This document shows positions 12,292 to 23,542 of a stretch of 64,000 nucleotides of DNA, in pieces. The position numbers were made by a program, and so were the translations under genes. How positions within the stretch are numbered: position 1 is the stretch's first letter; each line of letters starts with the position of its first letter. The stretch covers positions 1 to 64,000 of the forward strand of contig NZ_LMNA01000010.1 in the NCBI RefSeq assembly GCF_001422445.1, written 5' to 3'. This DNA is from Pseudorhodoferax sp. Leaf274. Its GTDB lineage: Bacteria > Pseudomonadota > Gammaproteobacteria > Burkholderiales > Burkholderiaceae_C. Under the pieces are notes generated by a model that saw only the letters and a program-made list of their open reading frames with translations, did no database searches and was not told the origin of the DNA.

Positions 12292-13116
12292 GTGGAAACA
12301 GCAGAACGCATCGCCCCGGCCACCCCTGCCGCCGGCCGGCCCGCCAGCGCACCCGCCATGTCGGCGGCCGAACGCCAGGTCCGCAACGACCTCGCCGCCG
12401 CCTACCGGCTCGTCGCCCTGTACGGCATGGACGACAGCATCTACACCCACATCTCCGCGCGCGTGCCCGGCACCGAAGACCAGTTCCTGATCAACCCCTT
12501 CGGCATGCTGTTCCGCGACATCACGGCGTCCTCGCTCGTGAAGATCGACCTCGACGGCAACATCGTCGAGCCGGGCGATCACGACGTGAACCCGGCCGGC
12601 TTCACCATCCACAGCGCCGTGCACGCGGCCCGCCACGACGCCGTCTGCGTGCTGCACACCCACACCGTGGCGGGCGTGGCCGTGTCGTCGCTGGCCGGCG
12701 GCCTGCAGCCCTGCAACCAGTGGGCGCTGCAGTTCCACAACCGCGTCACCTACCACGCGTTCGAGGGCATCGCGCTGAACCTGCAAGAGCGCGAGCGCCT
12801 GGTCGCCGACCTGGGCCCCACCTCGCGCGCGATGGTCCTGCGCAACCACGGCCTGATCACGCTGGGCCGCACCATCTCCGAGGCCTTCATCCTCATGCAC
12901 AACCTGGAGCGCGCCTGCCGCGTGCAGGTCGCCATCCAGAGCACGGGCCAGGCCATCCACCCGGTGCCCGAAGAGGTCTGCGAGCTGACCGCGCGCCAGT
13001 ACGAAAGCGGCGACACCAACCGCCTGGCCGCCCAGCCCACCGACCCCTACGCCCGCGAGTGGCGCGCGCTGCTGCAGCGGCTGGAGCCGGCCAGCACGGC
13101 GTCCTTCCGCGACTGA
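12292..13116 (+). CDS. Class II aldolase/adducin-family protein
   Basis: A 274-residue member of the class II aldolase/adducin fold. The metal-binding histidines are visible in LHTHTVAG and RNHGLITLG, and the N-terminal part has YRLVALYGMDDSIYTHIS and FLINPFG. These enzymes are Zn-dependent aldolases or decarboxylases on small hydroxy or keto acids; the substrate here is unknown. I chose GTG 12292 because GGAG sits 5 nt before it; an ATG at 12265 is possible but has no ribosome site and falls within the palindrome. It is the first gene of a long same-strand series with a peptide-type ABC transporter, so it may act on an imported compound. Confidence 0.8.
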   Translation: METAERIAPATPAAGRPASAPAMSAAERQVRNDLAAAYRLVALYGMDDSIYTHISARVPGTEDQFLINPFGMLFRDITASSLVKIDLDGNIVEPGDHDVNPAGFTIHSAVHAARHDAVCVLHTHTVAGVAVSSLAGGLQPCNQWALQFHNRVTYHAFEGIALNLQERERLVADLGPTSRAMVLRNHGLITLGRTISEAFILMHNLERACRVQVAIQSTGQAIHPVPEEVCELTARQYESGDTNRLAAQPTDPYAREWRALLQRLEPASTASFRD

Positions 13117-13175
13117 GATCGCTCCCCTCCTCCCTGCTTCCCCGCCCTTCCCCACACATCGAAAGGTCTGCACCG

Positions 13176-14738
13176 ATGAAACGCCGCCACCTGATCCAAG
13201 CCGTCCCCGCTGCCCTCGGCCTGTCCATCGCCGGGGTGCCCCTGCACAGCCTGGCCCAGGCCAAGAAAGGCGTCGTCAACGTGCTGGTCCAGCCCGAGCC
13301 GCCGGGCCTGATGATGGGCATCGTGCAGAACGGCCCCACGCAGCTGATCGCCGGCAACATCTACGAAGGCCTGCTGCGCTACGACGAGAAGCTGGCGCCC
13401 CAGCCGCAGCTGGCGACCTCCTGGACGGTGAGCCCGGACAGCAAGACCTACGTCTTCAAGCTCAAGCCGAACGTGAAGTGGCACGACGGCAAGCCCTTCA
13501 CGGCCGACGACGTGGTGTTCTCGTGCGACGTGTTCCTGCGCAAGACGCATGCGCGCTTTCGCGCCAGCCTGGCGCATGTGGAATCGATCAAGGCGCTCGA
13601 CCCGCTCACGGTGGAGTTCAAGCTCAAGCAGCCGTTCGGCCCCTTCCTGGGCATCTTCGAGAACGGCACCATGCCCATGGTGCCCAAGCACGTCTACGAA
13701 GGCACCGACTTCCTGACCAACCCAGCCAACGCCACGCCCATCGGCACCGGCCCGCTCAAGTTCAAGGAATGGGCCAAGGGCTCGTACATCCATCTCGTGG
13801 CCAACGAGAACTACCACCAGGCCGGCGCCGTCAGCGTGGAGAGCGTGTACTTCCATGTGATCCCGGACGCCGCGGCGCGCGCCGCCGCCTTCGAGTCCGG
13901 CAAGGTCGACATCGCCCCGGGCGGCACGGTGGAGTACTTCGACGTGGGCCGGCTGTCCAAGCTGCCGGGCACCGCCGTCACCACCAAGGGCTGGGAGTTC
14001 TTCGCGCCGCACAGCTGGCTGTGGATCAACAACCGCACCAAGCCGATGGACAACGTGAAGTTCCGCCAGGCCATCTGGTCCGCCATCGACCGCGAGGCCA
14101 TGGCCAAGATCGCCTGGTACGGCTTCGCCAAACCGGCCACCGGCCCGTTCAACAGCCACATCGCGTTCGCCAGCGACGACGTGGCCAAGTACCCGCGCGA
14201 CCTGGCCAAGGCCAAGAAGCTGCTGGCCGAATCGGGCTACAAGGGCGAGACGCTGCGCCTGCTGCCCCTGCCCTACGGCGAGTCCTGGCAGCGCCAGGCC
14301 GAGATCGTGCGCCAGAACCTCACGCAGGCCGGCGTCAAGATCGAGATGGTCGCCACCGACGTGGCCGGCTGGAACCAGCGCTGCAACGAGTGGGACTTCG
14401 ACCTCGCCTTCACCTACGTCTACCAGTACGGCGACCCGGCACTCGGCGTGGGCCGCAACTACACCAGCGACAACATCGCCAAGGGTTCGCCGTTCAACAA
14501 CGTGTCCGGCTACACCAACGCCAAGATCGACGAGCTGTTCGCCGCCGGCGCCAAGGAGGGCGATCCGGCCAAGCGCAAGGCCATCTACCTGGAAGCCCAG
14601 AAGATCCTGGTCGACGAGGTGCCCGTGGCCTGGCTGCACGAGATCAACTTCCCGACGCTGTACCGCAACAAGATCCAGAACGTCGTCAGCTCGGGCATCG
14701 GCCTGAACGACAGCCTGGGACGCGTGAAGCTGGCCTGA
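13176..14738 (+). CDS. ABC transporter substrate-binding protein, family 5 (DppA/OppA-like)
   Basis: A 520-residue periplasmic binding protein. The signal peptide is ~residues 1-28 (KRRHLIQAV..., ending SLAQA), with a twin Arg in KRRH. Family 5 signatures include GNIYEGLLRYDEKLAPQPQLA, KWHDGKPFTADDVVFS and FRQAIWSAIDREAM. It should bind an oligopeptide, opine or related organic cation for the downstream permeases. AAAGG lies 9 nt upstream of the ATG. It is 59 nt after the aldolase-like gene and 67 nt before the first permease gene. The ligand cannot be read from sequence; the neighbouring amidohydrolases and aminotransferases suggest an amine or amino acid derivative. Confidence 0.92.
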   Translation: MKRRHLIQAVPAALGLSIAGVPLHSLAQAKKGVVNVLVQPEPPGLMMGIVQNGPTQLIAGNIYEGLLRYDEKLAPQPQLATSWTVSPDSKTYVFKLKPNVKWHDGKPFTADDVVFSCDVFLRKTHARFRASLAHVESIKALDPLTVEFKLKQPFGPFLGIFENGTMPMVPKHVYEGTDFLTNPANATPIGTGPLKFKEWAKGSYIHLVANENYHQAGAVSVESVYFHVIPDAAARAAAFESGKVDIAPGGTVEYFDVGRLSKLPGTAVTTKGWEFFAPHSWLWINNRTKPMDNVKFRQAIWSAIDREAMAKIAWYGFAKPATGPFNSHIAFASDDVAKYPRDLAKAKKLLAESGYKGETLRLLPLPYGESWQRQAEIVRQNLTQAGVKIEMVATDVAGWNQRCNEWDFDLAFTYVYQYGDPALGVGRNYTSDNIAKGSPFNNVSGYTNAKIDELFAAGAKEGDPAKRKAIYLEAQKILVDEVPVAWLHEINFPTLYRNKIQNVVSSGIGLNDSLGRVKLA

Positions 14739-14805
14739 CTTTCCCATCCCCGCATGCGGTGGCCTGGCCGGGCCGGGCCGCCGCATGCCCGAACCCGAGC
14801 TTGCG

Positions 14806-15780
14806 ATGAAACGACTCCAGTTCATGTCCGTGCGCATCCTGCAAGGCCTGTTGGCCCTGCTGGTGATCGCGACCGCCAACTTCATGCTGGTGCGCGCCGC
14901 GCCGGGCGACCCGGTCTCCATCATGGCCGGCGAGGCCGGTGCGTCCGACCCGCAGTTCGTGGCCCAGCTGCGCGCGCAGTTCGGGCTCGACCAGCCGCTG
15001 CCCACGCAGCTGGCCAACTACCTGGGCCATGTGCTGCAGCTGGACCTGGGCTATTCCTACCGCCAGCAGCAGCCCGTGGTCGACCTGATCCTGGAGCGCC
15101 TGCCCGCCACGCTGCTGCTCACGGGCACCGCCTTCGGCCTGTCGCTGCTGTTCGGCATCGTGCTCGGTGCGCTGGCCAGCCGCAACGCCGGCAAGTGGCA
15201 GGACAGCCTGATCACCGTGGTGGCGCTGGTGTTCTACGCCACGCCGCTGTACTGGCTCGCGATGATGGCCGTGCTGCTGTTCACCGTGCAGCTGGACCTG
15301 CTGCCGGCCTTCGGCTTCTTCACCGTGGGCGCCGACCTCACCGGCATGGCCAAGGTGCTCGACATCGCCCAGCACCTGGTGCTGCCCGCCCTCACGCTGG
15401 CACTGTTCTACATGGCGGTCTATGCCCGCATGACGCGCGCCTCCATGCTGGAGGTCGCACAGATGGACTTCGTCAAGACCGCGCGCGCCAAGGGCGTGCA
15501 CCCGGGCCGCATCCAGCGCAAGCACATCCTGCGCAACGCGCTGCTGCCCGTGGTCACGCTGGCCGGCATCCAGGCCGGCGGCATGATCGGCGGCGCCGTG
15601 CTGACCGAGACCGTGTTTGCCTGGCCCGGCATCGGCCGGCTGATGTTCGACGCGCTGCTGCAGCGCGACTACAACCTGCTGCTGGGCTGCTTCCTGTTCA
15701 CCGCGGCCATGGCCGTGCTGTTCAACCTGATCACCGACTTCGTCTACACGCTGGTCGATCCCCGCATCGAGCTCGGCTGA
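14806..15780 (+). CDS. ABC transporter permease (DppB-like)
   Basis: A 324-residue inner-membrane permease of the family 5 transporter. It has an N-terminal helix (~residues 8-28), the conserved RAAPGDPV segment, about five further helices, and the cytoplasmic coupling motif with MTRASMLEV...DFVKTARAKG. It pairs with the next gene to form the membrane channel. Start choice: ATG 14806 gives MKRLQFMSV, while ATG 14785 would add seven residues; neither has a strong ribosome site, so this is uncertain. It ends 13 nt before the DppC-like gene. Confidence 0.9.
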   Translation: MKRLQFMSVRILQGLLALLVIATANFMLVRAAPGDPVSIMAGEAGASDPQFVAQLRAQFGLDQPLPTQLANYLGHVLQLDLGYSYRQQQPVVDLILERLPATLLLTGTAFGLSLLFGIVLGALASRNAGKWQDSLITVVALVFYATPLYWLAMMAVLLFTVQLDLLPAFGFFTVGADLTGMAKVLDIAQHLVLPALTLALFYMAVYARMTRASMLEVAQMDFVKTARAKGVHPGRIQRKHILRNALLPVVTLAGIQAGGMIGGAVLTETVFAWPGIGRLMFDALLQRDYNLLLGCFLFTAAMAVLFNLITDFVYTLVDPRIELG

Positions 15781-15793
15781 GGAGCAACACACC

Positions 15794-16632
15794 ATGAAAA
15801 GCAGTTTCTGGCGGCGCTACTGCCGCAACAAGGGCGCGGTCTTCGGCCTCGTCGTGCTGATGCTGGTGGCCCTGGTCACGGCGCTGGGCCCCTTCATCGC
15901 CCAGAACAACCCCTGGGACATGGTCGGCATGCCGTTCGCGGTGCCGATGGCCGAGCAAGGCCTGCCGCTGGGCACCGACACCATGGGGCGCGACATCTTC
16001 TCGGGCATCGTCGCCGGCGCGCGCGTGTCGCTGTTGATCGGCGTGGTCTCCACCGTGGTCTCGCTGCTGATCGGCGTGTCCATCGGCGCCATCGCGGGCT
16101 ACTTCGGCGGCTGGGTCGACGCCACGCTGATGCGCTTCACCGAGCTGTTCCAGGCCGTGCCGAGCTTCGCGCTGGCCATTGTGCTGGTGGCGATCTTCGA
16201 GCCCTCGGTCGGCTCCATCGTGGCGGCCATCGCGGTGGTCTCCTGGCCGCCCGTGGCGCGCCTGGTGCGCAGCGAGTTCCTGACGCTGCGCCAGCGCGAT
16301 TTCGTGGCGGCCGCCCAGCTCGCAGGCCAGTCCACGCCGCGCATCATCCTGACCCAGATCCTGCCCAACGCGGCCTCGCCCATCGTGGTCATGGCCTCGC
16401 TGATGGTGGCCACGGCCATCCTGCTCGAATCGTCCCTGAGCTTCCTCGGCCTGGGCGACCCGAACCAGATGAGCTGGGGCTACATGGTCGGCTCGGCCCG
16501 CACGGTGCTGCGCCAGGCCTGGTGGATGGCGGTGTTCCCGGGCCTGGCCATCCTGCTCACGGTGCTGGCGCTGAACCTGGTCGGCGAAGGCCTGAACGAC
16601 GGACTCAACGCACGCGCCGATGGGAGGGGCAA

Positions 16633-16636
<4 letters not shown>
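15794..16636 (+). CDS. ABC transporter permease (DppC-like)
   Basis: A 280-residue permease. The N-terminal helix is followed by LGTDTMGRDIFSGIVAGARVSL, typical of the DppC/OppC group, then four more helices and the EAA-type loop with LRQRDFVAAAQLAGQS. GGAG lies 9 nt before the ATG and just after the stop of the DppB-like gene. The stop overlaps the ATG of the ATPase gene (ATGA at 16633-16636), which indicates translational coupling. It forms the heterodimeric pore with the preceding gene product. Confidence 0.92.
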
Positions 16637-18276
<1,640 letters not shown>

Positions 18277-18283
18277 TGTTGCT

Positions 18284-18477
18284 CTCGCGCGCCTTCGCAC
18301 AAGCACGCCGTGAGGCAGGTGGTGCTGACATGCGGGCGCAGGGGCCATTCGCGGCCCAGAGATGGCCCGCGCGCCACGCCATCGGCGAGCGTGCACCACG
18401 CGCTCCAGCAGCCGACGCCGCCCGCGAGCGTGCCCCGGAGAACGCGTGTCTGCGCCGCCTGCCGTCTGGGCCGCAAC
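18284..18477. repeat. Intergenic repeat A, copy 1 (~194 bp)
   Basis: This segment between the ATPase and dehydrogenase genes recurs at 25661-25855 in the same orientation. Long runs are identical, for example around GTGAGGCAGGTGGTGCTGACA (in two parts), the block with GGGGCCATTCGCGGCCCAGAGATGG, and GCCCCGGAGAACGCGTGTCTG. The middle (about 18366-18425) has diverged. It has no convincing gene. The two copies bracket seven genes (18500-25315). Its nature is unknown; it could be a non-autonomous element or recombination scar. Confidence 0.75.
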
Positions 18478-18499
18478 ACCCATGCGGGAAGATCCAACC

Positions 18500-19405
18500 A
18501 TGCCACTGAACATCGCCCTCGTCTCCGACCAGATCGCCATGGACTACCTGCGCCCCGCGTTCAGCGCGCGCTTCCCGCAGGCCAGGCTCCACCGCATCGA
18601 CACCGAGGTGCAGGAGCTCGACGCCCTCGCCGACATCGACGCCGTGGTCTGCTGGTCCCCGCCCATCGGCCTGCTGGCCCGCATGCCCAGGCTGCGCCTG
18701 ATCCAGTCGGTGGGCGCCGGCACCGACCACATCACGCGTGACACTTCTCTGCCCGACGTGCCCATCCGCCGCATCGTCGACGCCGAGATGGCCGCCGGCA
18801 TGAACGCCTACGTGGCCTGGGCCGTGGTGCACGGCCAGCGCCACATGGGTGGCTTCATCGAGAGCCAGCGCCGTGCCGCGTGGGAAGAATCGCCGGTCGT
18901 GCCGCCGGGCCGGCACCGCGTGGGCATCGCCGGCCTGGGCGTGCTGGGCCAGTCGGCAGCGCGCGCGCTGCTGGCCATCGGCTACCCGGTGCGCGGCTGG
19001 AGCCGCAGCCCCAAGAGCGGGCTGCCCGAAGGCGTCGAGGCCTTCCATGGCGACGCCGCGCGGGCCGAATTCCTGGCCGGCTGCGACACGCTGGTCTGCC
19101 TGCTGCCGCTGACCGAGGACACGCAGAACATCCTGAACGCCGGGCTGTTCGCCCAGTTGCCACGCGGCGCGCGGCTCGTCAACGCCGGCCGCGGCGCCCA
19201 GCTCGTGCAGGATGACCTGCTCGCCGCACTGGAGAGCGGGCAGATCGCCTCGGCCGTGCTGGACGCCTTCGTCGAGGAACCGCTGCCGCCGGCGCACCCG
19301 TTCTGGCACCACCCGCGCATCACCGTCACGCCCCACATCGCCACGCGCACCGGCCCCGAGGCCATCGCGCGGCAGACCGAAGACAACCTGGCGCAACTGC
19401 GCTGA
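18500..19405 (+). CDS. ghrA: D-2-hydroxyacid dehydrogenase, GhrA-like (glyoxylate/hydroxypyruvate reductase type)
   Basis: A 301-residue NAD(P)-dependent dehydrogenase. The nucleotide-binding motif GIAGLGVLGQSAA is at ~residues 139-151, followed by WSRSPKSG with an Arg/Ser pair that suggests NADPH. Catalytic residues are visible in NAGRGAQL (Arg region), the Glu in AFVEEPLP, and His in VTPHIA. Short N-terminal CWSPPIG and GAGTDHI segments match the GhrA group, which reduces glyoxylate or hydroxypyruvate. GGAAGA precedes the ATG. It is 19 nt before the aminotransferase, so it may reduce a 2-oxo acid made there. The symbol is by similarity only. Confidence 0.8.
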   Translation: MPLNIALVSDQIAMDYLRPAFSARFPQARLHRIDTEVQELDALADIDAVVCWSPPIGLLARMPRLRLIQSVGAGTDHITRDTSLPDVPIRRIVDAEMAAGMNAYVAWAVVHGQRHMGGFIESQRRAAWEESPVVPPGRHRVGIAGLGVLGQSAARALLAIGYPVRGWSRSPKSGLPEGVEAFHGDAARAEFLAGCDTLVCLLPLTEDTQNILNAGLFAQLPRGARLVNAGRGAQLVQDDLLAALESGQIASAVLDAFVEEPLPPAHPFWHHPRITVTPHIATRTGPEAIARQTEDNLAQLR

Positions 19406-19424
19406 CAACCACAAGAGGAGCCCC

Positions 19425-20807
19425 ATGGCCAAAGACCTGAGCACCGGCGACAAGGATGTCGCCACCCACCTGCACTCCTACACCAACCTGGCCACGCTGC
19501 CGCAGACGCCGCCGCTCGTGATCGTCGGTGGCGACGGCATCCACGTCGTCGACGACCAGGGCAAGCGCTACGTCGAGGGCATGTCGGGCCTGTGGTGCGC
19601 CTCGCTGGGCTTCTCCAACAAGCGCCTGGCCGCTGCCGGCGCCAAGGCGCTGGACACGCTGCCCTACTACCACACGTTCAACCAGCGCACCAACGTGGCC
19701 GTGGCCGACCTGGCCGAGAAGCTGCTGGCGCTGGCGCCCGTGCCCATGGCCCGCGTGTTCTTCGCCAACTCGGGCTCGGAGGCCAACGACAGCGCGGTGA
19801 AGATGGTCTGGTACTACCACAACGCCATCGGAAAGCCTGAGAAGAAGAAGATCATCGCGCGGCGCAACGCCTACCACGGCGTGACCGTGGCCGCGGCCAG
19901 CCTGGGCGGGCTGGACGGCAACCACCGCGACTTCGACCTGCCGATCGCCACCGCGCCCGCCGCGCGCTTCCTGCACGTGGACTGCCCGCACCACTACCGC
20001 TACGCACAGGACGGCGAGACCGAGCAGGACTTCTCCACCCGCCTGGCCGCGCAGCTGGAAGAACGCATCCTGGCCGAGGGCCCGGAGACCGTGGCCGCCT
20101 TCATCGCCGAGCCCGTGATGGGCGCGGGCGGCGTGCTGGTGCCGCCGGCCGGCTACTTCGAGAAGGTGCAGGCAGTGCTGCGCAAGTACGACGTGCTCAT
20201 GATCGCCGACGAGGTGATCTGCGGCTTCGGCCGCACCGGCAACATGTTCGGCTCGACAACGCTCGGCATCCAGCCCGACATCCTGTGCTGCGCCAAGGCG
20301 CTGTCGTCGGGCTACGTGCCGATCTCGGCCGTCATGGTCAACGACAAGGTGCACAGCGCCATCGCCGCCCACAGCGGCAAGCTGGGCAGCTTCGGCCACG
20401 GCTACACCTACTCGGGCCACCCGGTGGCCTGCGCCGTGGCGCTGGAGACGCTGCAGGTCTACGAGGACGAGAAGATCATCGACCACGTGCGCGCGCTGGC
20501 GCCCGCGTTCCAGGCCGGCCTGCGCGCCTTCGCCGAGCGCCGCTGGGTCGGCAACGTGCGCGGCGTGGGCTTGATCGGCGCCATCGAGCTCATGGCCGAC
20601 AAGGCTTTGCGCCAGCCCTTCCCGGCCGACCGCAAGGCAGGCTACCGCTTCGCCGCGCTGGCACTGGAGCAGGGCCTGATCGTGCGGGCCATGGGCGACA
20701 GCATCGGCCTGTGCCCGCCGCTCATCATCACGGCGGCCGAGCTCGACGACCTGTTCGCACGCTTCACGCGCGCCATGGACCGCTTCGACGCCGAAATGGA
20801 GGCATGA
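19425..20807 (+). CDS. Class III (omega) aminotransferase, PLP-dependent
   Basis: A 460-residue fold-type I aminotransferase. Features include YVEGMSGLWCASLGF near the N-terminus, the PLP phosphate site NSGSEANDSA, the Asp of IADEVICGFGRTG, and the Schiff-base Lys in CCAKALSSGY. It resembles putrescine, beta-alanine or omega-amino acid:pyruvate aminotransferases (the group with YYHTFNQRT), so an amine or omega-amino acid donor is likely. AAGAGGAG sits 4 nt before the ATG. Its TGA overlaps the ATG-rich start region of the amidohydrolase gene, so the two are coupled. Context suggests it acts on amines released by the amidohydrolases. Confidence 0.9.
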   Translation: MAKDLSTGDKDVATHLHSYTNLATLPQTPPLVIVGGDGIHVVDDQGKRYVEGMSGLWCASLGFSNKRLAAAGAKALDTLPYYHTFNQRTNVAVADLAEKLLALAPVPMARVFFANSGSEANDSAVKMVWYYHNAIGKPEKKKIIARRNAYHGVTVAAASLGGLDGNHRDFDLPIATAPAARFLHVDCPHHYRYAQDGETEQDFSTRLAAQLEERILAEGPETVAAFIAEPVMGAGGVLVPPAGYFEKVQAVLRKYDVLMIADEVICGFGRTGNMFGSTTLGIQPDILCCAKALSSGYVPISAVMVNDKVHSAIAAHSGKLGSFGHGYTYSGHPVACAVALETLQVYEDEKIIDHVRALAPAFQAGLRAFAERRWVGNVRGVGLIGAIELMADKALRQPFPADRKAGYRFAALALEQGLIVRAMGDSIGLCPPLIITAAELDDLFARFTRAMDRFDAEMEA

Positions 20808-20809
20808 CC

Positions 20810-21847
20810 ATGCAAGCCTTCTTCTCCGACGACCAGCTGCTGCACGACCCGCAGCAATACATGCGCGTGGGCCGCATCTGCAAGCCTGCCGACCTGCCCA
20901 CGCGCGCCGAGGCGCTGATGGGCACCTTGGCCACGCGCGGCATCACCGTCACCGCGCCACCCGAGGCCGGCCGCCAGGCGCTGGAGCTCGTCCACGCCAC
21001 CGACTACCTGGACTACCTGGAGACGGCGTTCGAGCGCTGGCAGAAGATCGCGTCGTTCGGCCTGGAGCCCGGCATCGAGGTGCTGCCCAACATGTCGCCG
21101 CACGGTCCGCGCGAGGGCGCGTGCCCCTCGCCTGCCATGCTCGCGCAGACCGGCTGGTACGTGGGCGACCTGTCCTGCCCCATCGGCCCGAACACCTGGC
21201 GTTCGGTGCTGCGCTCGGCCCATGCCGCACTGGCCGCGGCCCAGACGGTGCAGGGCGCGGGCGGCGTGGCCTATGCCCTGTGCCGGCCCTCCGGCCACCA
21301 CGCCCAGCGCGCCCGCGCGGCCGGCTTCTGCTATGTGAACAACAGCGCCATCGCAGCCGCTACGCTGCGCCAGACGCATGCCCGCGTGGCCGTGCTCGAC
21401 ATCGACGCCCACCACGGCGACGGCACGCAGCAGATCTTCTACGGCCGCGGCGACGTGCTGACCATCTCCACGCACGCCGATCCCTCCAACTACTACCCCT
21501 GGTACACGGGCTACGCGCACGAGCGCGGCACCGGCGAAGGCGAGGGCTGCAACCTCAACCTGCCGCTGCCCCACGGCAGCGGCAACGCCGCGTTCGCCCA
21601 GGCGCTGGACCAGGCCGTGGCCGCCATCGAGCGCTTCCAGCCCCAGGCGCTGGTGCTGCCGCTGGGCTTCGACACCTACAAGGACGATCCCATCAGCGTG
21701 CTGCAGTTCGACATGGAGGCCTTCCGCCTGGCTGGTGCGCGCGTGCGTGCGCTGGGCCTGCCCACCGTGGTGGTGCAGGAAGGCGGCTACATGGTGGACG
21801 CCATCGGCGCGGCGCTGGACGCCTTCCTCGAAGGCCTGCAGGCATGA
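20810..21847 (+). CDS. Acetylpolyamine amidohydrolase-like (histone deacetylase family), copy 1
   Basis: A 345-residue Zn hydrolase of the HDAC/AcuC/AphA superfamily. The catalytic His pair is in RPSGHHA, Zn ligands are in LDIDAHHGDGT, and the third Asp is in GFDTYKDDP. VVQEGGY is conserved near the end. Bacterial relatives deacetylate acetylpolyamines or other N-acylated amines in the cytoplasm. ATG 20810 is chosen because GGAGG lies 7 nt upstream; ATG 20804 lies too close. A second homologue is encoded at 24287; the two share the same core motifs but differ clearly, so they may take different substrates. Confidence 0.9.
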   Translation: MQAFFSDDQLLHDPQQYMRVGRICKPADLPTRAEALMGTLATRGITVTAPPEAGRQALELVHATDYLDYLETAFERWQKIASFGLEPGIEVLPNMSPHGPREGACPSPAMLAQTGWYVGDLSCPIGPNTWRSVLRSAHAALAAAQTVQGAGGVAYALCRPSGHHAQRARAAGFCYVNNSAIAAATLRQTHARVAVLDIDAHHGDGTQQIFYGRGDVLTISTHADPSNYYPWYTGYAHERGTGEGEGCNLNLPLPHGSGNAAFAQALDQAVAAIERFQPQALVLPLGFDTYKDDPISVLQFDMEAFRLAGARVRALGLPTVVVQEGGYMVDAIGAALDAFLEGLQA

Positions 21848-21860
21848 CGGCATCGGCGGC

Positions 21861-22814
21861 ATGCGCCTCGCCCGGCCGCCCAAAGAGCCGCGCGCCGCAG
21901 GCGCAGCCGAAGGCGCCCCGGTGAGCACGGCCCAGGCCACGGCCCCGCTGCCGCGCAGCGACAGCGCCGCCACCGGCATCGCGCTGTTCCTGGGCGCGCT
22001 GGTGCTGTTCGCGGCCTACGACGCGTTTGCCAAGCAGATGGTGGCGCACTACGCGCCGGCCGTCGTCAACCTGGGGCGCTACACCGCCATCGGCACGCTG
22101 GCCCTCGTGCTGCTGCTGCGCCATGGCGACCTCCGCCTGTGGCGCCAGCCGCACCAGAAGTTGCTGACGGCGCGCAGCGTGTCGCTGGCCATCGTGGCCA
22201 CCTGCTTCATGACGGCGCTGGTCACCATGCCGCTGGCCGAGGCCACGGCCATCTACTTCACGGCGCCGCTGATCATGGTGGCGCTGTCGCCCTGGCTGCT
22301 GGGCGAACGCGTGGGCCGCGCGCAGTGGACGGCCGTGCTGCTGGGCTTCGCGGGCATGCTGTGCATCGTGCGACCGGGCGGCAGCCTGCCGCTGGTGGGC
22401 ACCCTGCTGATGGCCGTGTCGGCCGTCTGCTATGCGGTGTTCCAGGTGCTCACGCGCCGGCTCTCGGGCCTGGTGCCCGGGCCCGTGCAGTTCGCGCACA
22501 TGGCGCTGGCCTGCCTGGTCGTGACCAACATCCCGGTGCTGTTCATGCCGCATGTCACGCTGCCGCCCTGGCCCGAGATGGCGCTGCTGGTCGCGGGCGG
22601 CGCCGTGAGCGGCAGCGCCCAGCTGCTGCTGCTGGCCGCGTTCCGCCGCGTCGGCGCGGCCACGCTGGCACCGCTCAACTACGTCCAGCTGCTGCTGGCC
22701 GTGCTGATCAGCACGCTGTGGTTCCAGCGCCCGCCCGACGCCCTGGCGCTGGTGGGCATGGCGCTGATCGCCATTGCCGGGGTGTACCTCGCCAGGGCAC
22801 GCCGGCCCGCATGA
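21861..22814 (+). CDS. DMT-superfamily (EamA) transporter
   Basis: A 317-residue inner-membrane protein with about ten hydrophobic helices in two EamA repeats, each of ~130 residues, as usual for drug/metabolite exporters. The first mature-looking helix begins at GIALFLGALVLFAAYDAFAK. The start is unsure: ATG 21861 adds a polar ~20-residue leader, while GTG 21921, preceded by GAAGG, would give 297 residues, which is closer to the family norm. It lies 13 nt after the amidohydrolase gene. The likely job is export of an amine or amino acid by-product; the substrate is not visible in the sequence. Confidence 0.85.
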   Translation: MRLARPPKEPRAAGAAEGAPVSTAQATAPLPRSDSAATGIALFLGALVLFAAYDAFAKQMVAHYAPAVVNLGRYTAIGTLALVLLLRHGDLRLWRQPHQKLLTARSVSLAIVATCFMTALVTMPLAEATAIYFTAPLIMVALSPWLLGERVGRAQWTAVLLGFAGMLCIVRPGGSLPLVGTLLMAVSAVCYAVFQVLTRRLSGLVPGPVQFAHMALACLVVTNIPVLFMPHVTLPPWPEMALLVAGGAVSGSAQLLLLAAFRRVGAATLAPLNYVQLLLAVLISTLWFQRPPDALALVGMALIAIAGVYLARARRPA

Positions 22815-22851
22815 TCCAGACAGACACAGCAAGAGACAAAGGGAGCACACC

Positions 22852-23541
22852 ATGACATCCAGCCGGCTCGAGGCCGCCGCACCGCCCGCCTTCTCGTCGA
22901 TCCAGGTGCCCGACCTGGTCGGCGTGGTCGAGGCGCAGCTGCAGGAGGCCATCCTGTCGGGCCGCATCGCGCCCGGCGACCGCATCGTCGAGGCCGAACT
23001 CGCGCGCCAGATGGGCGTGAGCCGCGCACCCGTGCGCGAAGCCGCGCGCCGCCTCGAAAGCCTGGGCCTGCTGGTCTCGCGCCCGCGCCACGGCTTCGCG
23101 GTGCGCACGGTCTCGTCCAAGCAGGTGAACGATCTCTACGAGGTGCGCATCCAGCTCGAACTGCTGGGCGCCGCGCTGGCCTGCCAGCACGCCAGCGATG
23201 CCGAACTGGCGCAGATGGAGGCACGCGTGGACGACATGGTGGCCCGTGCCGAGATCCTGGCCTCCAACGAACGCGTGGCGCTGGACCTGGACTTCCACTT
23301 CGCCATCAGCGCGCTGTCGGGCAACCACTACCTGCACCGCCTGTTCGACAACATGCAGACCGAGGTGCGCATGTTCCTCGCGCTGAGCGAGGACAGCTAT
23401 GGCGACCTCAAGGCGCTGGCGGAGACGCACCGGCCGATTGCCCATGCGCTGGCCAAACGGGATGTGGACGCCGTGCAGCACGCGCTGCGCTTCCACCTCG
23501 AGGATGCGAAGGCGCATGCCAGCGGCCTGTTCAAGAACTGA
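22852..23541 (+). CDS. GntR-family transcriptional regulator (FadR/FCD subgroup)
   Basis: A 229-residue regulator. The N-terminal winged helix (~residues 20-85) has LQEAILSGRIAPGDRIVEAELARQMGVSRAPVREAARRLESLGL in pieces of the classic GntR pattern. The C-terminal FCD domain (~95-220) is helical with the metal and ligand residues in LDLDFHFAI (Asp, His), and with His in THRPI and RFHLEDA. It should bind a carboxylate effector. GGGAG lies 6 nt before the ATG. Placed inside the catabolic cluster, it probably controls the cluster. The palindrome at 12249 is a possible target. Confidence 0.9.
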   Translation: MTSSRLEAAAPPAFSSIQVPDLVGVVEAQLQEAILSGRIAPGDRIVEAELARQMGVSRAPVREAARRLESLGLLVSRPRHGFAVRTVSSKQVNDLYEVRIQLELLGAALACQHASDAELAQMEARVDDMVARAEILASNERVALDLDFHFAISALSGNHYLHRLFDNMQTEVRMFLALSEDSYGDLKALAETHRPIAHALAKRDVDAVQHALRFHLEDAKAHASGLFKN

Positions 23542-23542
23542 G